Assembly: GCA_946482385.1 (NCBI GenBank)
Contig: CAMLRI010000131.1
Span: 1-6,495, forward strand
From: an uncultured Cellvibrio sp.
GTDB taxonomy: Bacteria; Pseudomonadota; Gammaproteobacteria; Pseudomonadales; Cellvibrionaceae
Reading direction: 5' to 3'
DNA: 6,495 bases
Every line of letters begins with the position of its first letter. The first letter of the stretch is position 1. Under the pieces are notes generated by a model. That model worked only from the letters and a program-made list of their open reading frames with translations. It was not told the origin of the DNA and searched no databases. This document shows positions 5,972-6,495 of this stretch, in pieces. A program made the translations under genes and the position numbers.

Positions 5972-6495
5972 TTACTCCTTATACCGCTGAGTGCCCATGA
6001 CCACCAGCGGAAAACGCACAAAGAAACTGGCGCCCTGGCCGGGCACAGATTCAAAACCTATCTCCCCGCCCATGCGCTCCACCAATTGTTTACTGATCGC
6101 CAAGCCCAGGCCGGTGCCGCCGCGCTGGCGCGATGAGGAGGCGTCGGCCTGGGAGAATTTGGTAAAAATTTGCGCGCGAAAAGCCTCGCTGATACCCGGG
6201 CCATGGTCCTGCACCCGCACCTCGGCCTGGGCACCCAGGGCCTGCACATACACATCCACCCTGCCCTCCGGCGGCGAAAACTTAATGGCGTTGGAGAGGA
6301 AGTTGGCCATCACCTGCTGCAGGCGCTGGGTGTCGACATTCACCATAAGCGCCCCCGCCTGGTTGTGCAGCACTATGTCTACCTCGTAGCTGCTGGCGTA
6401 GGTGCGTATGGCTGCAATGGATTGCTCCACTATAGGTAACAGCCATTGGTTGTGCAGTTGGAAATCCAGCTTGCCGGCCGCCAGCTTGTCCATAT
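5972..6495 (-). CDS. Sensor histidine kinase, C-terminal part (5' end outside window)
   Basis: The C-terminal 173-174 residues of a histidine kinase; the gene continues past the right edge. The first visible residues, MDKLAAGKLDF, match the end of a HisKA dimerisation helix (usual form LLDxSKxxAGKL), so the ATG at 6493 is internal and the phosphorylated His lies outside. The visible ATPase domain has N-box NFLSNAIKFSP (64-74, counting that Met as 1), G1 DHGPGIS (96-102), F-box FTKFSQAD (110-117) and G2 GGTGLGLAIS (125-134), all intact, with GGEIGFESVPGQGASFFVRFPL as the closing strands. The chain stops soon after the ATPase domain with no attached receiver; the receiver is instead the next gene. 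Sensor domain, membrane segments and signal are unknown because they are not in the window. Confidence 0.95.
   Translation of the reverse strand, partial: MDKLAAGKLDFQLHNQWLLPIVEQSIAAIRTYASSYEVDIVLHNQAGALMVNVDTQRLQQVMANFLSNAIKFSPPEGRVDVYVQALGAQAEVRVQDHGPGISEAFRAQIFTKFSQADASSSRQRGGTGLGLAISKQLVERMGGEIGFESVPGQGASFFVRFPLVVMGTQRYKE
5974..5980 (-). promoter_or_regulatory. Ribosome binding site of the receiver gene, inside the kinase 3' end
   Basis: AAGGAGT on the minus strand is a near-consensus site seven bases before ATG 5966. Its AAG and GAG are the last two sense codons (Lys-Glu) of the kinase and its final T begins the kinase TAA, so ribosomes finishing the kinase are delivered to the receiver start. 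Confidence 0.85.

Noticed and set aside
5472..5990. Plus-strand frame opposite the receiver gene
   Set aside because: It overlaps the HD-GYP 3' end in another frame and the motif-complete receiver; composition is that of an antisense shadow.

Overview
The window looks like a chromosomal segment of a GC-rich gammaproteobacterium in or near the Pseudomonas/Cellvibrio group. The basis is the conserved gene order recN - fur - bamE (omlA), a Fur protein that closely resembles Pseudomonas Fur, and dense, high-GC coding sequence with short intergenic gaps. The genus is an inference. I see no insertion sequence, tRNA, rRNA, CRISPR array or prophage gene.

Left part (1-2480), housekeeping. The 3' part of recN (DNA repair, + strand) runs in from the left edge and converges on fur (iron-responsive repressor, - strand). 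A symmetrical hairpin with A/T tracts between them can terminate both. Fur and bamE (outer-membrane assembly lipoprotein, + strand) are divergent, and their predicted -10 elements lie on the same few bases. A strong GC hairpin closes bamE.

Right part (2478-6495), signalling. Four genes encode phosphorelay and cyclic-di-GMP functions: an HPt-REC-REC-GGDEF diguanylate cyclase (- strand), a divergent DUF3391/HD-GYP phosphodiesterase (+ strand), and, convergent with the latter, a coupled pair of a single-domain receiver and a histidine kinase (- strand, kinase cut by the right edge). None of the visible proteins has a DNA-binding domain, so the visible output is c-di-GMP level rather than transcription.

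How they may work together (inference): the kinase phosphorylates the stand-alone receiver. That receiver could pass phosphate to the HPt domain of the cyclase protein and on to its receivers, switching GGDEF activity. The HD-GYP enzyme encoded next door would degrade the product. The cyclase keeps its catalytic GGEEF and its RxxD inhibitory site, and the HD-GYP keeps its HD and GYP signatures, so both look active. All known protein families are involved; the possible novelty is in how they are combined. No stretch over 300 bases lacks a gene; the longest gap is 4137-4339.
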